Positions 1 through 8,822 of a stretch of DNA of 64,000 nt are shown here, one piece after another. Position numbers and translations under genes: made by a program. Position 1 is the first letter of the stretch. Every line of letters begins with the position of its first letter. Below the pieces are notes generated by a model, which was not told the DNA's origin, searched no databases, and saw nothing but the letters and a program-made list of their open reading frames with translations. Source of the stretch: Streptomyces sp. A0958 (GTDB lineage: Bacteria; Actinomycetota; Actinomycetes; Streptomycetales; Streptomycetaceae); assembly GCF_004795035.1 (NCBI RefSeq), contig NZ_SSBK01000001.1, forward strand, positions 62,001-126,000, read 5' to 3'.

Positions 1-898
1 GGCGGTGGGCCAGCGCCTCGTAGGAGGCGGCGAGGGCCGGGGCCGCCGTCTCGTACGTACGCTGCGCGACCCCTATGAACAGGCAGTCCACGACCAGGAG
101 CTGGCTGGTGCGGCTCGACATGGCGGCTGGGCGCAGCTCGCTCTCGCGGGCCGTGGACGTGGTCAGGACGTGGTCCGCGTACTGCGTGACCGGGCCGTCG
201 GGGCGGCCGGTGATCGCGACCGTCGTCGCGCCCCGGTCGAAGGCGACCCGCAGCGGCTCTATGACGTCGCCCGTCGAGCCGGAGTGCGTGATCGCGATGG
301 CCACGTCACCGGAGCGCAGCTGCACGGCGTTGGTCACCGCGAGGTGCGGGTCCATGTGGGAGTGGGCGATCAGGCCGATCCGGGACAGCTTCTGGGCCAG
401 GTCCTGGCCGACGAGGGAGGAGGCGCCCACCCCGTAGATGTCGATCCGGCGGGCCGTGGCGGCGGCGGCGACGGCGGCGCCGAGCTGCACGGTGTCGAGC
501 CCGGCGGCCGTGTCGGCGAGGGTCTGCTGCTCGTCGTAGGCCAGCTTGGCGACCACATCGGCGATCGGGTCGTCCACCGCTATGTCCGCGGTGACGGCGG
601 GGGCCCGGCCGGACTCCTGGTGGGCGGCGAGACCGGCGAGCGCGAGGCGCAGGTCGCGGTAGCCGGGGTAGCCGAGGAGGCGGGCGGTGCGGACCACGGT
701 GGCCTCGCTGGTGCCGGTGAGCTCGGCGAGACCGGTGACCGTCAGGGCGGCGCAGCCGGCCGGGTCGCCGGCGACGGCCTCGGCGACCCGCTGCATGGAA
801 CGGGTCATGGACGGCGACAGCGTCCGCACCTTGGCGGCCAGGGCGGCCGGGGCCGGCGGCGAGTCCGGGCTGAAACTTTCCTTCAGGTCATTGGTCAT
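1..898 (-). CDS. MurR/RpiR-type phosphosugar-sensing regulator (3' end off window)
   Basis: An N-terminal RpiR helix-turn-helix (about residues 25-85, containing LAELTGTSEATVVRTARLLG) is followed by a SIS sugar-phosphate domain with YGVGASS and THSGSTGDV loops. This architecture senses phosphosugars such as N-acetylmuramate 6-phosphate or hexosamine phosphates and regulates their catabolic genes. The start is the ATG at 896-898; 298 residues are visible and the stop lies outside the window. A perfect inverted repeat lies just upstream of the start, which suggests autoregulation. In Streptomyces such a gene often neighbours murQ, but that partner is not in this window, so the effector is inferred from family only. 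Confidence 0.88.
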   Translation of the reverse strand, partial: MTNDLKESFSPDSPPAPAALAAKVRTLSPSMTRSMQRVAEAVAGDPAGCAALTVTGLAELTGTSEATVVRTARLLGYPGYRDLRLALAGLAAHQESGRAPAVTADIAVDDPIADVVAKLAYDEQQTLADTAAGLDTVQLGAAVAAAATARRIDIYGVGASSLVGQDLAQKLSRIGLIAHSHMDPHLAVTNAVQLRSGDVAIAITHSGSTGDVIEPLRVAFDRGATTVAITGRPDGPVTQYADHVLTTSTARESELRPAAMSSRTSQLLVVDCLFIGVAQRTYETAAPALAASYEALAHR

Positions 899-900
899 CT

Positions 901-917
901 TTGAAAGATATTTTCAA
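901..917. promoter_or_regulatory. Putative RpiR operator
   Basis: TTGAAAGATATTTTCAA has perfect 6-bp arms (TTGAAA/TTTCAA) around GATAT and lies 3-19 bp upstream of the regulator start, between divergent genes. A second short palindrome, GAAACTTTC, is at 872-880 inside the start of the gene. TGAAA/TTTCA arms are reasonable for RpiR-family binding. This is inferred from position and symmetry only. Confidence 0.5.
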
Positions 918-1000
918 TCCCGGAGTCCGTCAACCCCCCTTTGGTCCCTACCTGTGGCAGAAGCCGCGGTATCCCCGCCGGGCAGGTGGACAATGGCTGC

Positions 1001-1369
1001 ATGGAGCCGAACCGTCTGGAGCAGGCGCTGCACACCGCCCGCGCACTCGTCATGGCCGACCTCGCCGCCGGGGAGGTCGCCGAGGCGCAGATCGTCTCGA
1101 TGGTCGAGGACGCGGTGACGCACCGCCGCTGGTGGGTGGAGCAGTGGCCGGAGGGCGCCGAGTTCGTCGTGGGCCTGGTCGCCCAGGACGTGCAGGACGC
1201 GCTGCTGGAGCGGTACGGCCGCTGGCCGCTGTGCCCGGTCTGCGACGCGGGCGACCCGCACGCCCTGGACGTCGAGCCGGAGCTCGGCCCGCACCCGCAC
1301 TGGGTCTGCACCAAGGCCGCGGTCGCGGTCGCCCCGGTCGGCGGTCTCAGCGGGATACTGCGGCCGTGA
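1001..1369 (+). CDS. Conserved small protein upstream of DUF4031
   Basis: A 122-residue soluble protein with no known catalytic motif that I recognise. It has a CPVC pair followed later by WVC near the C-terminus (about residues 78-105), possibly a metal-binding knuckle. The ATG at 1001 was chosen because the longer reading begins in the intergenic region. Its TGA overlaps the GTG of the next gene (GTGA, 1366-1369), so the two are probably translated as a coupled pair divergent from the phosphosugar regulator. Function unknown. Confidence 0.8.
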   Translation: MEPNRLEQALHTARALVMADLAAGEVAEAQIVSMVEDAVTHRRWWVEQWPEGAEFVVGLVAQDVQDALLERYGRWPLCPVCDAGDPHALDVEPELGPHPHWVCTKAAVAVAPVGGLSGILRP

Positions 1370-1641
1370 CGCTCTACATCGACCCGCCGGACTGGCCCGG
1401 ACACGGCCGGTTCTGGTCGCACCTGGTCAGCGATGTGTCGTTCGACGAGTTGCACGCCTTCGCGGCGTCCATCGGCTGCCCGCCCCGGGCCTTCGAGCGG
1501 GACCACTACGACATCCCGGCCGCCCGGTACGAGGACGCGGTGCGGGCGGGCGCCCGGCAGATCGGCTCCAAGGAACTGGTCCGCCGCATCACCGAGGCCG
1601 GCCTGCGCCGCCCGAAGGGACGCCCCGCCCCGGGCGCGTGA
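1366..1641 (+). CDS. DUF4031 domain protein
   Basis: A 91-residue protein made up entirely of a DUF4031 domain. It opens with YIDPPDWPGHGR and continues with HLVSD, FERDHYD and a lysine/arginine-rich end (GSKELVRRI), typical of this small family. It starts with GTG overlapping the upstream stop by 4 bp, consistent with translational coupling. The family has no established activity. Confidence 0.85.
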   Translation: MTLYIDPPDWPGHGRFWSHLVSDVSFDELHAFAASIGCPPRAFERDHYDIPAARYEDAVRAGARQIGSKELVRRITEAGLRRPKGRPAPGA

Positions 1642-1650
1642 GACTCCGGC

Positions 1651-3015
1651 TCAGCCGGTCGCGCAGTCGGCGGACTCGACCGCCGTGCCCTGCGCCGGAG
1701 CGCCCTGCGCCGGAGCGCCCTCCACCGCCGTGCCCTGCGCCGCCGTGCCCTCCATCGCAGCGCCCTGCGCCGCCGTGCCCTCCATCGCCGCGTCCTGCAC
1801 CACCGCACCCGTCGCGATCAGCCGGGTCGCCGCGCCGCGCGCCCGCTGGAGCCGCAGGGAGACGACCACGGCCACCAGCGCCGCCACCGTCATCGCCGCC
1901 CCCGCCCACGCGGTCGCCCCGAACCCGAAGTCGGCGTCGATCACCGCGCCGCCCAGCCAGGGCCCGCCGGTGTTGCCCAGGTTGAACGCGGCGGTCGTCG
2001 TCGCCCCCGCGAGGGTCGGGGCGGCGCCCGCCACGTTGAACATCCGGGCGTTCAGGGCCGGGGCCGTGTAGAACGCCGACAGGCCCAGCAGGAACGACAG
2101 CGTGATGACGGCCGCCTGGTTCGAGGCGAACAGCGCGAGCGCGGCCAGGAACACCGTGGACGCCGCGATCCCGCTCAGCAGCACCCCGAAGAGGTGCGCG
2201 TCCGCGACCCGGCCGCCGATCGTCGTACCGATCAGCGCCCCGATCCCGAACAGCGCGAGCACGGTCGGCACCCAGCCCGAGTCGAGTCCGGCGACATCCG
2301 TCAGCAGCGGCGCGAGATAGCTGAACGCGCAGAACACACCGCCCGCCGCGAGCGCCGTGATCACGATCGACAGCCACACCTGCCGGTCGCGGTAGATGCC
2401 CACCTCGCGCCTCAGCTGCGGCTTCTCGTCCGGGACCGGGATGCGCGGGATCAGCGTCATCACGCCGGCCAGGGCCACGGCCGACGCCGCGCCGACCGCC
2501 CAGAACGCCGAACGCCAGCCGAGGTTCCCCCCGAGGAAGGCTCCGAGCGGCACGCCCAGCACGTTGGCGATGGACAGCCCGCCGATCATCACTGCCATGG
2601 CGCGGGCCCGCGCGTTCACCGGCACCATCGCGATGGCGACGGCCGCGCCGACGGCCCAGAAACCGGCGCACGCGAACGCGCTGACCACCCGGGACACGAA
2701 CAGCACCTCGTACGTCGGCGCGAGCGCGCCCGCGACCTGCCCGAGGCCGAAGACCGAGATCAGCGCGATGAGCGTGGTGCGGCGCGGCAGCCGGAGCGTC
2801 GCCACGGCGAGCAGCGGGGCACCGATCACCATGCCGATCGCGAAGGCGGATATCAGGAGCCCGGCCCGCGGGATCGACACGTTCATGTCATCAGCGATCG
2901 GCGGCAGCAGCCCGGAGAGCATGAACTCGCTCGTTCCGAGGGCGAAGACCGAGAGGCCGAGGATGTAGACGGCCAAGGGCATACGGGAGCGGCTGCGAGC
3001 GGCAGAGTCGGGCAT
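1651..3015 (-). CDS. MFS transporter, drug:H+ antiporter type
   Basis: About 454 residues with roughly 12 membrane segments. The sequence around GTSEFMLSGLLP in the first helix and the R-x-x-R loop after helix 2 (RLPRRTT) resemble the Cmx/CmlR/AraJ-like chloramphenicol and drug exporter group. The ATG at 3015 was chosen; an ATG at 3048 would add 11 residues, and neither has a strong ribosome site. The C-terminal 50 residues are a low-complexity tail of AQGA/MEGTA-type repeats not expected in the family. The substrate cannot be told from sequence. The gene converges on the DUF4031 operon with 9 bp between the stops. Confidence 0.85.
   Translation of the reverse strand: MPDSAARSRSRMPLAVYILGLSVFALGTSEFMLSGLLPPIADDMNVSIPRAGLLISAFAIGMVIGAPLLAVATLRLPRRTTLIALISVFGLGQVAGALAPTYEVLFVSRVVSAFACAGFWAVGAAVAIAMVPVNARARAMAVMIGGLSIANVLGVPLGAFLGGNLGWRSAFWAVGAASAVALAGVMTLIPRIPVPDEKPQLRREVGIYRDRQVWLSIVITALAAGGVFCAFSYLAPLLTDVAGLDSGWVPTVLALFGIGALIGTTIGGRVADAHLFGVLLSGIAASTVFLAALALFASNQAAVITLSFLLGLSAFYTAPALNARMFNVAGAAPTLAGATTTAAFNLGNTGGPWLGGAVIDADFGFGATAWAGAAMTVAALVAVVVSLRLQRARGAATRLIATGAVVQDAAMEGTAAQGAAMEGTAAQGTAVEGAPAQGAPAQGTAVESADCATG
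1680..1800. repeat. Coding minisatellite in MFS tail
   Basis: Tandem and imperfect 15-30 bp units (GCGCCCTGCGCCGGA and GTGCCCTCCATCGC variants) encode GAPAQ, GTAVE and AAMEGT repeats in the cytoplasmic tail of the exporter. The period is a multiple of three, so length changes stay in frame. Confidence 0.75.
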
Positions 3016-3075
3016 GACAGCTGCCAACAGCGAAAACATCCCTGGCATTCCCGACGGCGCTTACTCCCGCCGGGG

Positions 3076-3762
3076 TCACACGCCGGTCAGCAGCTCCAGC
3101 TCGGTCAGCAGGTTCTGCCGCGCCCTCGGCTCCCACTCGGCCGTCCCGTACGGCGTACGGAACAGCCGGGGCAGCCCCAGGAGCTGCCGCAGCACTGCCG
3201 CCCGACCCTCCCGGAACGCCTCGTCCGGGACGAAGCCGTACTCCTCGCGCACCTGGGCCGCGTACTCCGCGTACTCCTTCGGCGCCGCCGCCAGGATCGC
3301 CAGGTCCGCGTCGCACAGCACCTCGCCGTCGGTGTCGCCGGCGTCCGGGTCGTGCGTGACGGTGAGCCGGACGAGCCGGGCGACCTCCGCCACGACCGCG
3401 TCCGGCACCCCGGCCTCGGGCAGCGCGCGCTCGGCGAGGGCGGCGCTGCGCTCCTCGTTCTCCGAGCGGTCGGGCCGGTAGACCGCGTCGTGGAACCAGG
3501 CCGCCAGGCGCACCGCGTCCGCGTCGGCGGCATGACCGGCGAGCGTGTCGACCCGGTCGAGGACCGCCGCCAGATGGGCGGTGGTGTGGTACCTGCGCTG
3601 CGGCTCGGCCCAGCGCGCCAGGAGGTTGTCGGCGTACGGCAGCGGGTCGGGCCCGGCCTCGCCGCCCCGGGCCGCGACCAGCGCCTCGCGCCAGCGCGCG
3701 CGGAGCGCGTCCGCGCCGCCGGAGGGGGTCCCGGCACCCGTCTTCGGGTTGTCGTCCGTCAT
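3076..3762 (-). CDS. HD-domain metal-dependent phosphohydrolase
   Basis: A 228-residue protein of the predicted HD-superfamily hydrolases. The metal-binding pattern is visible as YHTTAH (about residue 61), FHDAVY (about 89) and a later CDADLAIL aspartate. No signal peptide or membrane segment. Substrate unknown; relatives are annotated only as predicted metal-dependent phosphohydrolases. The ATG at 3762 was preferred over a start at 3810, where the added residues do not look conserved. Confidence 0.82.
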   Translation of the reverse strand: MTDDNPKTGAGTPSGGADALRARWREALVAARGGEAGPDPLPYADNLLARWAEPQRRYHTTAHLAAVLDRVDTLAGHAADADAVRLAAWFHDAVYRPDRSENEERSAALAERALPEAGVPDAVVAEVARLVRLTVTHDPDAGDTDGEVLCDADLAILAAAPKEYAEYAAQVREEYGFVPDEAFREGRAAVLRQLLGLPRLFRTPYGTAEWEPRARQNLLTELELLTGV

Positions 3763-3844
3763 GCGTACGAGGGTAGGCCCGGCAGGCGCTGCCGGCACGG
3801 GCCTTCCCAAGTCCCCGCCCTGGCGCGGAGGTTATGTTGGGTGC

Positions 3845-4501
3845 ATGGCTGACGCGCGCGATCCCGAACTGCCCGGACTCCTTCTGCGCACCGAGCGCGA
3901 TCTCTTCGTACCGCTGCTTCGGGACGCTTGCGACCGCGACTTCGAGCTGCGCACCGCCTGCCCCGGCTGGACCGTGCGGGACGTCCTCGCGCACTGCGGG
4001 GCCGCCTTGAACAGGGTGGTGGAGAGCCGGTTCGAGCGGGGGGTGTTCAGCCCCGAGGCAAACGACCGTGACATCGCGGACCGGGCCGGCTGGACGAATG
4101 CGCAGGTGGTGGACGAGCTGGAGCGCGGCATGACCGAGGCCGGACCGGTCATCGCGGCGGCGGGCGGGCCGATGGACGCGATCGCGCTCGGCGAGTGGGT
4201 GCACGCCGGGGACGTACGAGAGGCGTTCGGCCTGAAGGGCGCCTACGAGGGCCCCGGGCTCGCCCCCGCCCTCGCCCTCCTCGCGGCCGTGACCCGCAGC
4301 CGGAAGACGCTCCCGCTCACCGCCCGGCTGACCGGCGCCACGACGGAGCTGACGCTCGGCGCGCGGCAGGACGACCGGGAGCCCGCCCGGTACACCGGGG
4401 ACGGCGCGACCCTGATCCGGCTGTACGCGGGACGGCCGCTGACCGGCACGCGGTACGAGCTGGACGGGGCGCGCGAGAGCGAGCTGAACATCTTCGGCTG
4501 A
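3845..4501 (+). CDS. Maleylpyruvate isomerase/DinB-like family protein
   Basis: A 218-residue member of the mycothiol-dependent maleylpyruvate isomerase group. The N-terminal DinB-like helical bundle contains the WTVRDVLAHCG motif (about residues 42-52), whose histidine is a metal ligand, and a second histidine sits in GEWVHAGDVRE (about 117-127). The C-terminal domain resembles the small sterol-carrier-like lobe. The family uses mycothiol, the actinobacterial thiol, but the actual reaction of this paralogue is unknown. Divergent from the HD gene. Confidence 0.8.
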   Translation: MADARDPELPGLLLRTERDLFVPLLRDACDRDFELRTACPGWTVRDVLAHCGAALNRVVESRFERGVFSPEANDRDIADRAGWTNAQVVDELERGMTEAGPVIAAAGGPMDAIALGEWVHAGDVREAFGLKGAYEGPGLAPALALLAAVTRSRKTLPLTARLTGATTELTLGARQDDREPARYTGDGATLIRLYAGRPLTGTRYELDGARESELNIFG

Positions 4502-4504
4502 GAC

Positions 4505-4676
4505 CCGCCCGGCCCGCCCGGCCTGCCCGGCCTGCCCGGCCCTTGCACGGTGGCGTTCACCCGGTGGCGCTCATCCCGTGGCGCTCATCCCGTGGCGGGC
4601 AGGCCGAAGTGGTCGGCGATGATCCGCATCGTCACGGCGCCGTCCGCGTTGAACGCGGGGTCGGCCACTCCTGCGG
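4505..4676. repeat. Tandem GC repeats and possible gene remnant
   Basis: 4505-4542 carries 10-bp CCCGGCCTGC-type units and 4549-4598 carries three 15-16 bp GTGGCGCTCATCCC units. On the minus strand, 4587-4671 reads as a protein-like tail (NADGAVTMRIIADHFGLPATG) with no start of its own. It could be the end of a gene lost when the neighbouring block was rearranged. I cannot assign it to a family. Confidence 0.4.
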
Positions 4677-5258
4677 TCAGGGCAGGTACGTTTTCTGCCA
4701 TTCGATCGAGGTCATGGTGAGCGCGGCGTCGGCGAGGGACTGGGCGGACGCTGTCTTGAGCTTGGCGATGCTGCTGTCGATCCAGGGCTGAACGTTCGAA
4801 CATCCCTGTTCGCGGTATTCGACGGCTTGGATGAGGCATTCGAGCTTGTCGGCGTCGTGCGCGCAGATGACTTCGAGGGAGTCGCCGTTCTCGTACTCCT
4901 CAACGATCCGCTGGGCGCCGGCCTTCACGGCCGGGTGCGCGGCGGATACCTGGTCAGCGGTGACCTTTTCGTTGCCGGCGGCTTCTAGGTAGCGGCGGCC
5001 GATGTGCGGGATGTCGCTGACGCGGGTCTCCTGGGTGTCGTGCCACAGGCCGAGGAGGGCCGTCTTCGCCGGGTCTGCGCCCTCCATCATGGCGAGCACG
5101 GAGCCGATGAGCGCGACTCTGAAGCTGTGCTCGGCGATGGTTTCGGGGTCCTTCACCCCGGCGATCCACCAGCCGCTCCGCTTGGCGCGCTTGAGCATCC
5201 CCATCTCCAGCAGGAAGCCCGCGGTGCCCTTTGCCTGCTCCTGCTCTGCATCCGCCAT
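4677..5258 (-). CDS. HD-domain 5'-deoxynucleotidase-like protein (HDDC2/YfbR type)
   Basis: A 193-residue protein with the HD signature of the HDDC2/YfbR group: AEHSFRVALIG (about residues 48-58), WHDTQE (about 79-84) and AHDADKLE (about 140-147). These residues bind the divalent metal that hydrolyses nucleotide monophosphates. The ATG at 5258 has a good GGAGG nine bases upstream. It lies directly downstream of, and co-oriented with, a truncated regulator-like gene, a pairing I recall from other Streptomyces. Base composition is visibly less GC-rich than the neighbours, suggesting acquired DNA. Confidence 0.85.
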   Translation of the reverse strand: MADAEQEQAKGTAGFLLEMGMLKRAKRSGWWIAGVKDPETIAEHSFRVALIGSVLAMMEGADPAKTALLGLWHDTQETRVSDIPHIGRRYLEAAGNEKVTADQVSAAHPAVKAGAQRIVEEYENGDSLEVICAHDADKLECLIQAVEYREQGCSNVQPWIDSSIAKLKTASAQSLADAALTMTSIEWQKTYLP

Positions 5259-5278
5259 GAAATGCGCCCTCCGATGTG

Positions 5279-5820
5279 TCATGTGCGGTTCTTGCGTAGA
5301 ACGTAATGCACCGCGCTGAGTTCTCGACTCGCCCGCCGAGAGATCCCGCCGTGGTCGAGGAGCCTGGCGGTGTGTGTGGCCAGCCTGCCCGTCAGGACGG
5401 CGTCTGCCAGGGGGAGCCAGGGGTTGGCACTCAGCAGGGCCCACAGGGAATGGACGTACAGGTCCATGTACGCCGGGGCTTGGTGGAGGCCGGCGGCGAG
5501 CCCGCGCAGGAGCCGTACGGGGTCCCAGCCGGTCGGCCCATGCCGCATGAAGTCGTCGTCCGGTTGCGGCTCCTGGATCGAACCGAGCCAGTATGCCCAG
5601 TAGTTGAGGTTTGCGTTCTCGGCGCAGTCGTCTCCCGCCAAGCCCCTCTCGATGAAGTCCAGTAGCGGCTGCTGATCACCAAGCCAAACCAAGGCGGCGG
5701 CAGTTGACCGGGCCGTAGCCCAGTGCGGTGTCCATCCGCGCGCGGAAACCAGGTCGCGGCGGCTGTGCAGAGCGTGCGCCGTCCACGATGTCGCCTCGGG
5801 AATCCCCGGAGGGTCACGTC
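5279..5820 (-). pseudogene. 5'-truncated regulator-like gene (C-terminal part only)
   Basis: This reads as the C-terminal ~180 residues of a larger Streptomyces protein (WLGDQQPLLDFIERGL, then WAYWLGSIQEPQPDDDF, then LYVHSLWALLSANPWLPLAD), likely a helix-turn-helix/TPR-type regulator. The frame continues upstream to 6088 but that part is antisense to the acetyltransferase remnant and has no protein character. No start codon with a ribosome site is present. It ends 20 bp before the HD gene, so the pair once formed an operon. Family assignment is by memory of similar proteins; truncation is inferred. Confidence 0.55.
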
Positions 5821-5871
5821 TACTGGATCGACGGCCGCCCGGAGCTTCGTCGGCGGCACCATCTCGTCTGA

Positions 5872-6240
5872 CCGAGGGAACGCGACATCGGGAGCTCACC
5901 GGCAACGTCCGCCCAGGGCACCGGCGTGAACACCGAGGCCAAGTACCTGCTGTTCCGGCGCGCGTTCGAGGTATGGGGGGTGGCGCGGGTCGACCTGAAG
6001 ACGGACGCGCGCAACAGCCGGTCGCGGGCCGCGATCGAATCGGTGGGCGCGCGCTTCGAGGGCGCCCTGCGCAACTGGTCCCGGTCATGGGCGCCCGGCG
6101 AGGACGGCCGGCTGCGGGACTCCGCGATGTTCTCGATCACGGCGCAGGAATGGCCGGACGTACGGGCCCGCCTGGAGGAGCGCATCGCACGCGGACGCGG
6201 CGGCGGGCGGCCGGGGCCCCGGCTCCCTCTCGGAGGCTGA
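5872..6240 (+). pseudogene. 5'-truncated GNAT acetyltransferase (RimJ/RimL type)
   Basis: From about 5911 the reading frame gives [19 protein letters not shown] and later [20 protein letters not shown] and [11 protein letters not shown], the acetyl-CoA binding half of a RimJ/RimL-like N-acetyltransferase. An in-frame TGA at 5869-5871 and lack of the N-terminal ~100 residues show the gene is broken. A GTG at 5926 could start a 104-residue peptide but would lack most of the fold. Together with the neighbouring truncated gene it marks a deletion that removed the 5' ends of two divergent genes. Confidence 0.65.
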
Positions 6241-6261
6241 GCCCGGCCGCCCGGAGAGGCC

Positions 6262-8562
6262 TTAAACCCCCGCCCGGAACCCCCGCAGCCGCAGCGAGTT
6301 GCCGACCACGAACACCGACGAGAACGCCATCGCCGCGCCCGCGATCATCGGGTTCAGCAGCCCCGCCGCGGCCAGCGGCAGCGCGGCCACGTTGTACGCG
6401 AACGCCCAGAACAGGTTCGTCCGGATGGTGCCGAGCGTCCGGCGCGCCAGCCGGATCGCGTCCGCCGCCGCCCGCAGGTCCCCGCGCACCAGGGTCAGGT
6501 CGCCCGCCTCGATCGCCGCGTCGGTGCCGGTGCCCATCGCCAGGCCCAGGTCGGCCTGGGCCAGGGCCGCCGCGTCGTTCACCCCGTCACCGACCATCGC
6601 CACCGAACGGCCCTCGGCCTGAAGGCGCTTGACGACGTCGACCTTGTCCTGCGGCATGACCTCCGCGTACACCTGGTCGATCCCGACCTCGGCCGCGACC
6701 GCCTCGGCCACCGCCCGGTTGTCGCCGGTCAGCAGGATCGGGGTCAGGCCGAGCCCGCGCAGCCGCCCGATCGCCTCCGCGCTGGTGTCCTTCACCGCGT
6801 CGGCCACCTCCAGCACCGCGCGCGCCTCGCCGTCCCAGGCGACCGCGATTGCCGTACGTCCCTGAGTGGCGGCCTGCGTCAGTGCGACGGTCAGTGTGTC
6901 GGGGAGGTTCATTCCGGTGTCGGTGAGCAGCCGGGGGCGTCCGACGAGGACGGCGTGGTCTTCGACGGTGCCCCGGACGCCGAGTCCGGGGATGTTGGTG
7001 AAGTCCTGGGGGGTGGGGAGGGGGGCGCCGGTGCGGTCGGTGGCGCCGGTGGCGACGGCCTGGGCGATGGGGTGCTCGGAGGCGTGTTCCAGGGCGCCGG
7101 CCAGGCGCAGGACGTCGGCCTCGGTGGTGCCGGGGGCGGTGTGGACGGCCTGGAGCGTCATCCGGCCGGTGGTGACCGTGCCCGTCTTGTCGAGGACGAT
7201 CGTGTCGACGCGGCGGGTGGACTCCAGGACCTCGGGGCCCTTGATCAGGATGCCCAGCTGGGCGCCGCGCCCGGTACCGACCATGAGGGCGGTCGGTGTG
7301 GCGAGGCCCAGGGCGCACGGGCAGGCGATGATCAGGACGGCGACGGCTGCCGTGAACGCGGCCGTCAGCCCGGCCCCGTTGCTCAGCCAGAAGACCAGCG
7401 TGCCGAGCGCGAGCACGATCACCACGGGGACGAACACCGCCGAGATCCGGTCGGCCAGCCGCTGCGCCGCGGCCTTGCCGTTCTGCGCGTCCTCGACCAG
7501 CTTCGCCATCCGGGCCAGCTGCGTGTCGGCGCCGATTCGGGTCGCCTCGACGACGAGCCGGCCGCCCGCGTTCAGCGTGGCACCGGTCACCGCGTCGCCG
7601 GCGGCGACCTCCACGGGCACGGACTCGCCGGTGAGCATCGACGCGTCCACCGCCGAACTGCCCTCCACGACCACGCCGTCCGTGGCGATCTTCTCGCCCG
7701 GACGGACCAGGAAGCGGTCGCCGACCCGGAGGTCCGCCGTGTCCACGGTCACCTCACGGCCGCCGCGCAGGACGGTGACCTCCTTCGCGCCGAGCTCAAG
7801 GAGCGCCTTCAGCGCGGCGCCCGCCTTCCGCTTGGAGCGGGCCTCGAACCAGCGCCCGGCGAGGATGAACGCGGTGACGCCTGCTGCTGCTTCGAGGTAG
7901 ATGTTCCCGGCGCCGTCGCCGCGGCCGATGGTCAGCTCGAAGGGGTGCGTCATGCCGGTCATCCCGGCGGTGCCGAAGAACAGCGCCCACACCGACCACA
8001 GGAACGCGGCCGAGGTGCCGACCGAGATCAGCGTGTCCATCGTGGCCGCGCCGTGCCGGGCGTTGGTCCACGCGGCCCGGTGGAAGGGCCAGGCGGCGTA
8101 AGTGACGACGGGCGCCGTGAGGGTGAGCGAGAGCCACTGCCAGTAGTCGAACTGGAGCGCCGGGATCATCGCCATCGCGATCACCGGCACCGCGAGCACG
8201 ACGGCCGTGACCAGCCGCTGCCGCAGCGGACGCAGCTCGTCCGCCTCCTCGGCCGGGGCGGCGGACGCGTCCTCGGCACGCGCCGGGGGAGCGGGCTCGT
8301 GCGCGGTGTAGCCGGTCCTCTCGACCGTGGCGATGAGGTCCTGTACGGAGACGTCGGCGTCCCGGTAGCTGACGCGGGCCTTCTCGGTGGCGTAGTTGAC
8401 GGTGGCGGTGACGCCGTCCATCCGGTTGAGCTTCTTCTCGATACGGGCCGCACACGAGGCACACGTCATGCCCCCGATGGCGAGCTCGACCTCTGCGGCG
8501 ACGCCGGCACCGGTGGCGTCCGGCGTGGTGGGGCCGGTGGTGGCTGCGGTCTGTGCGGACAC
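6262..8562 (-). CDS. copA: Copper-translocating P-type ATPase CopA
   Basis: A 766-residue P1B-type ATPase in the plasma membrane that exports Cu(I). An N-terminal heavy-metal domain carries GMTCASC (about residues 31-37). The intramembrane ACPCALG motif, phosphorylation site DKTGTVT, SEHPIAQ (HP locus) and hinge [10 protein letters not shown] are all present, with eight expected membrane helices. The GTG start at 8562 has GGAGG seven bases upstream. A CsoR-type operator lies 35-50 bp upstream, so copper-induced derepression is likely. The divergent gene is cutC, also in the copper homeostasis annotation class. No copZ or csoR gene is adjacent. Confidence 0.95.
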   Translation of the reverse strand: MSAQTAATTGPTTPDATGAGVAAEVELAIGGMTCASCAARIEKKLNRMDGVTATVNYATEKARVSYRDADVSVQDLIATVERTGYTAHEPAPPARAEDASAAPAEEADELRPLRQRLVTAVVLAVPVIAMAMIPALQFDYWQWLSLTLTAPVVTYAAWPFHRAAWTNARHGAATMDTLISVGTSAAFLWSVWALFFGTAGMTGMTHPFELTIGRGDGAGNIYLEAAAGVTAFILAGRWFEARSKRKAGAALKALLELGAKEVTVLRGGREVTVDTADLRVGDRFLVRPGEKIATDGVVVEGSSAVDASMLTGESVPVEVAAGDAVTGATLNAGGRLVVEATRIGADTQLARMAKLVEDAQNGKAAAQRLADRISAVFVPVVIVLALGTLVFWLSNGAGLTAAFTAAVAVLIIACPCALGLATPTALMVGTGRGAQLGILIKGPEVLESTRRVDTIVLDKTGTVTTGRMTLQAVHTAPGTTEADVLRLAGALEHASEHPIAQAVATGATDRTGAPLPTPQDFTNIPGLGVRGTVEDHAVLVGRPRLLTDTGMNLPDTLTVALTQAATQGRTAIAVAWDGEARAVLEVADAVKDTSAEAIGRLRGLGLTPILLTGDNRAVAEAVAAEVGIDQVYAEVMPQDKVDVVKRLQAEGRSVAMVGDGVNDAAALAQADLGLAMGTGTDAAIEAGDLTLVRGDLRAAADAIRLARRTLGTIRTNLFWAFAYNVAALPLAAAGLLNPMIAGAAMAFSSVFVVGNSLRLRGFRAGV

Positions 8563-8597
8563 GGGGCCCTCCTCGCGATCGATGCGGACTGGTTTTA

Positions 8598-8612
8598 TAC
8601 CCCCTGGGGGTA
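8598..8612. promoter_or_regulatory. CsoR-type copper operator upstream of copA
   Basis: TACCCCCTGGGGGTA is a perfect 15-bp palindrome matching the C-rich/G-rich operator of CsoR copper repressors. A half-site with the same core (GTATACCCCCGGG, 8629-8641) follows. The location fits the copA promoter. The csoR gene is not in the window. Confidence 0.75.
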
Positions 8613-8781
8613 CCTGCTTCCGATTCAGGTATACCCCCGGGCCCTATGTGAACGCAAGGGTGATCCTTCGTCTGAGCGCGGGCCGCGCGTGGCCGGTCGC
8701 TCGGCGTGCGTTTGACCTCGCGTATCTTCACGTTCACGGTGAGGGCTGCGCCCCCGGCCTACCGCCCCGTAGGCTGGCCAT

Positions 8782-8792
8782 TGGACTAGACC
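8782..8792. promoter_or_regulatory. DasR-like element upstream of cutC
   Basis: TGGACTAGACC differs by one base from the TGGTCTAGACC core of DasR-responsive elements that control aminosugar genes in Streptomyces. It lies 30 bp before the cutC start. One mismatch and a short motif make this weak evidence. Confidence 0.3.
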
Positions 8793-8822
8793 TGTAGCTG
8801 CTTCCTGGAGGATTGGGTTCCC

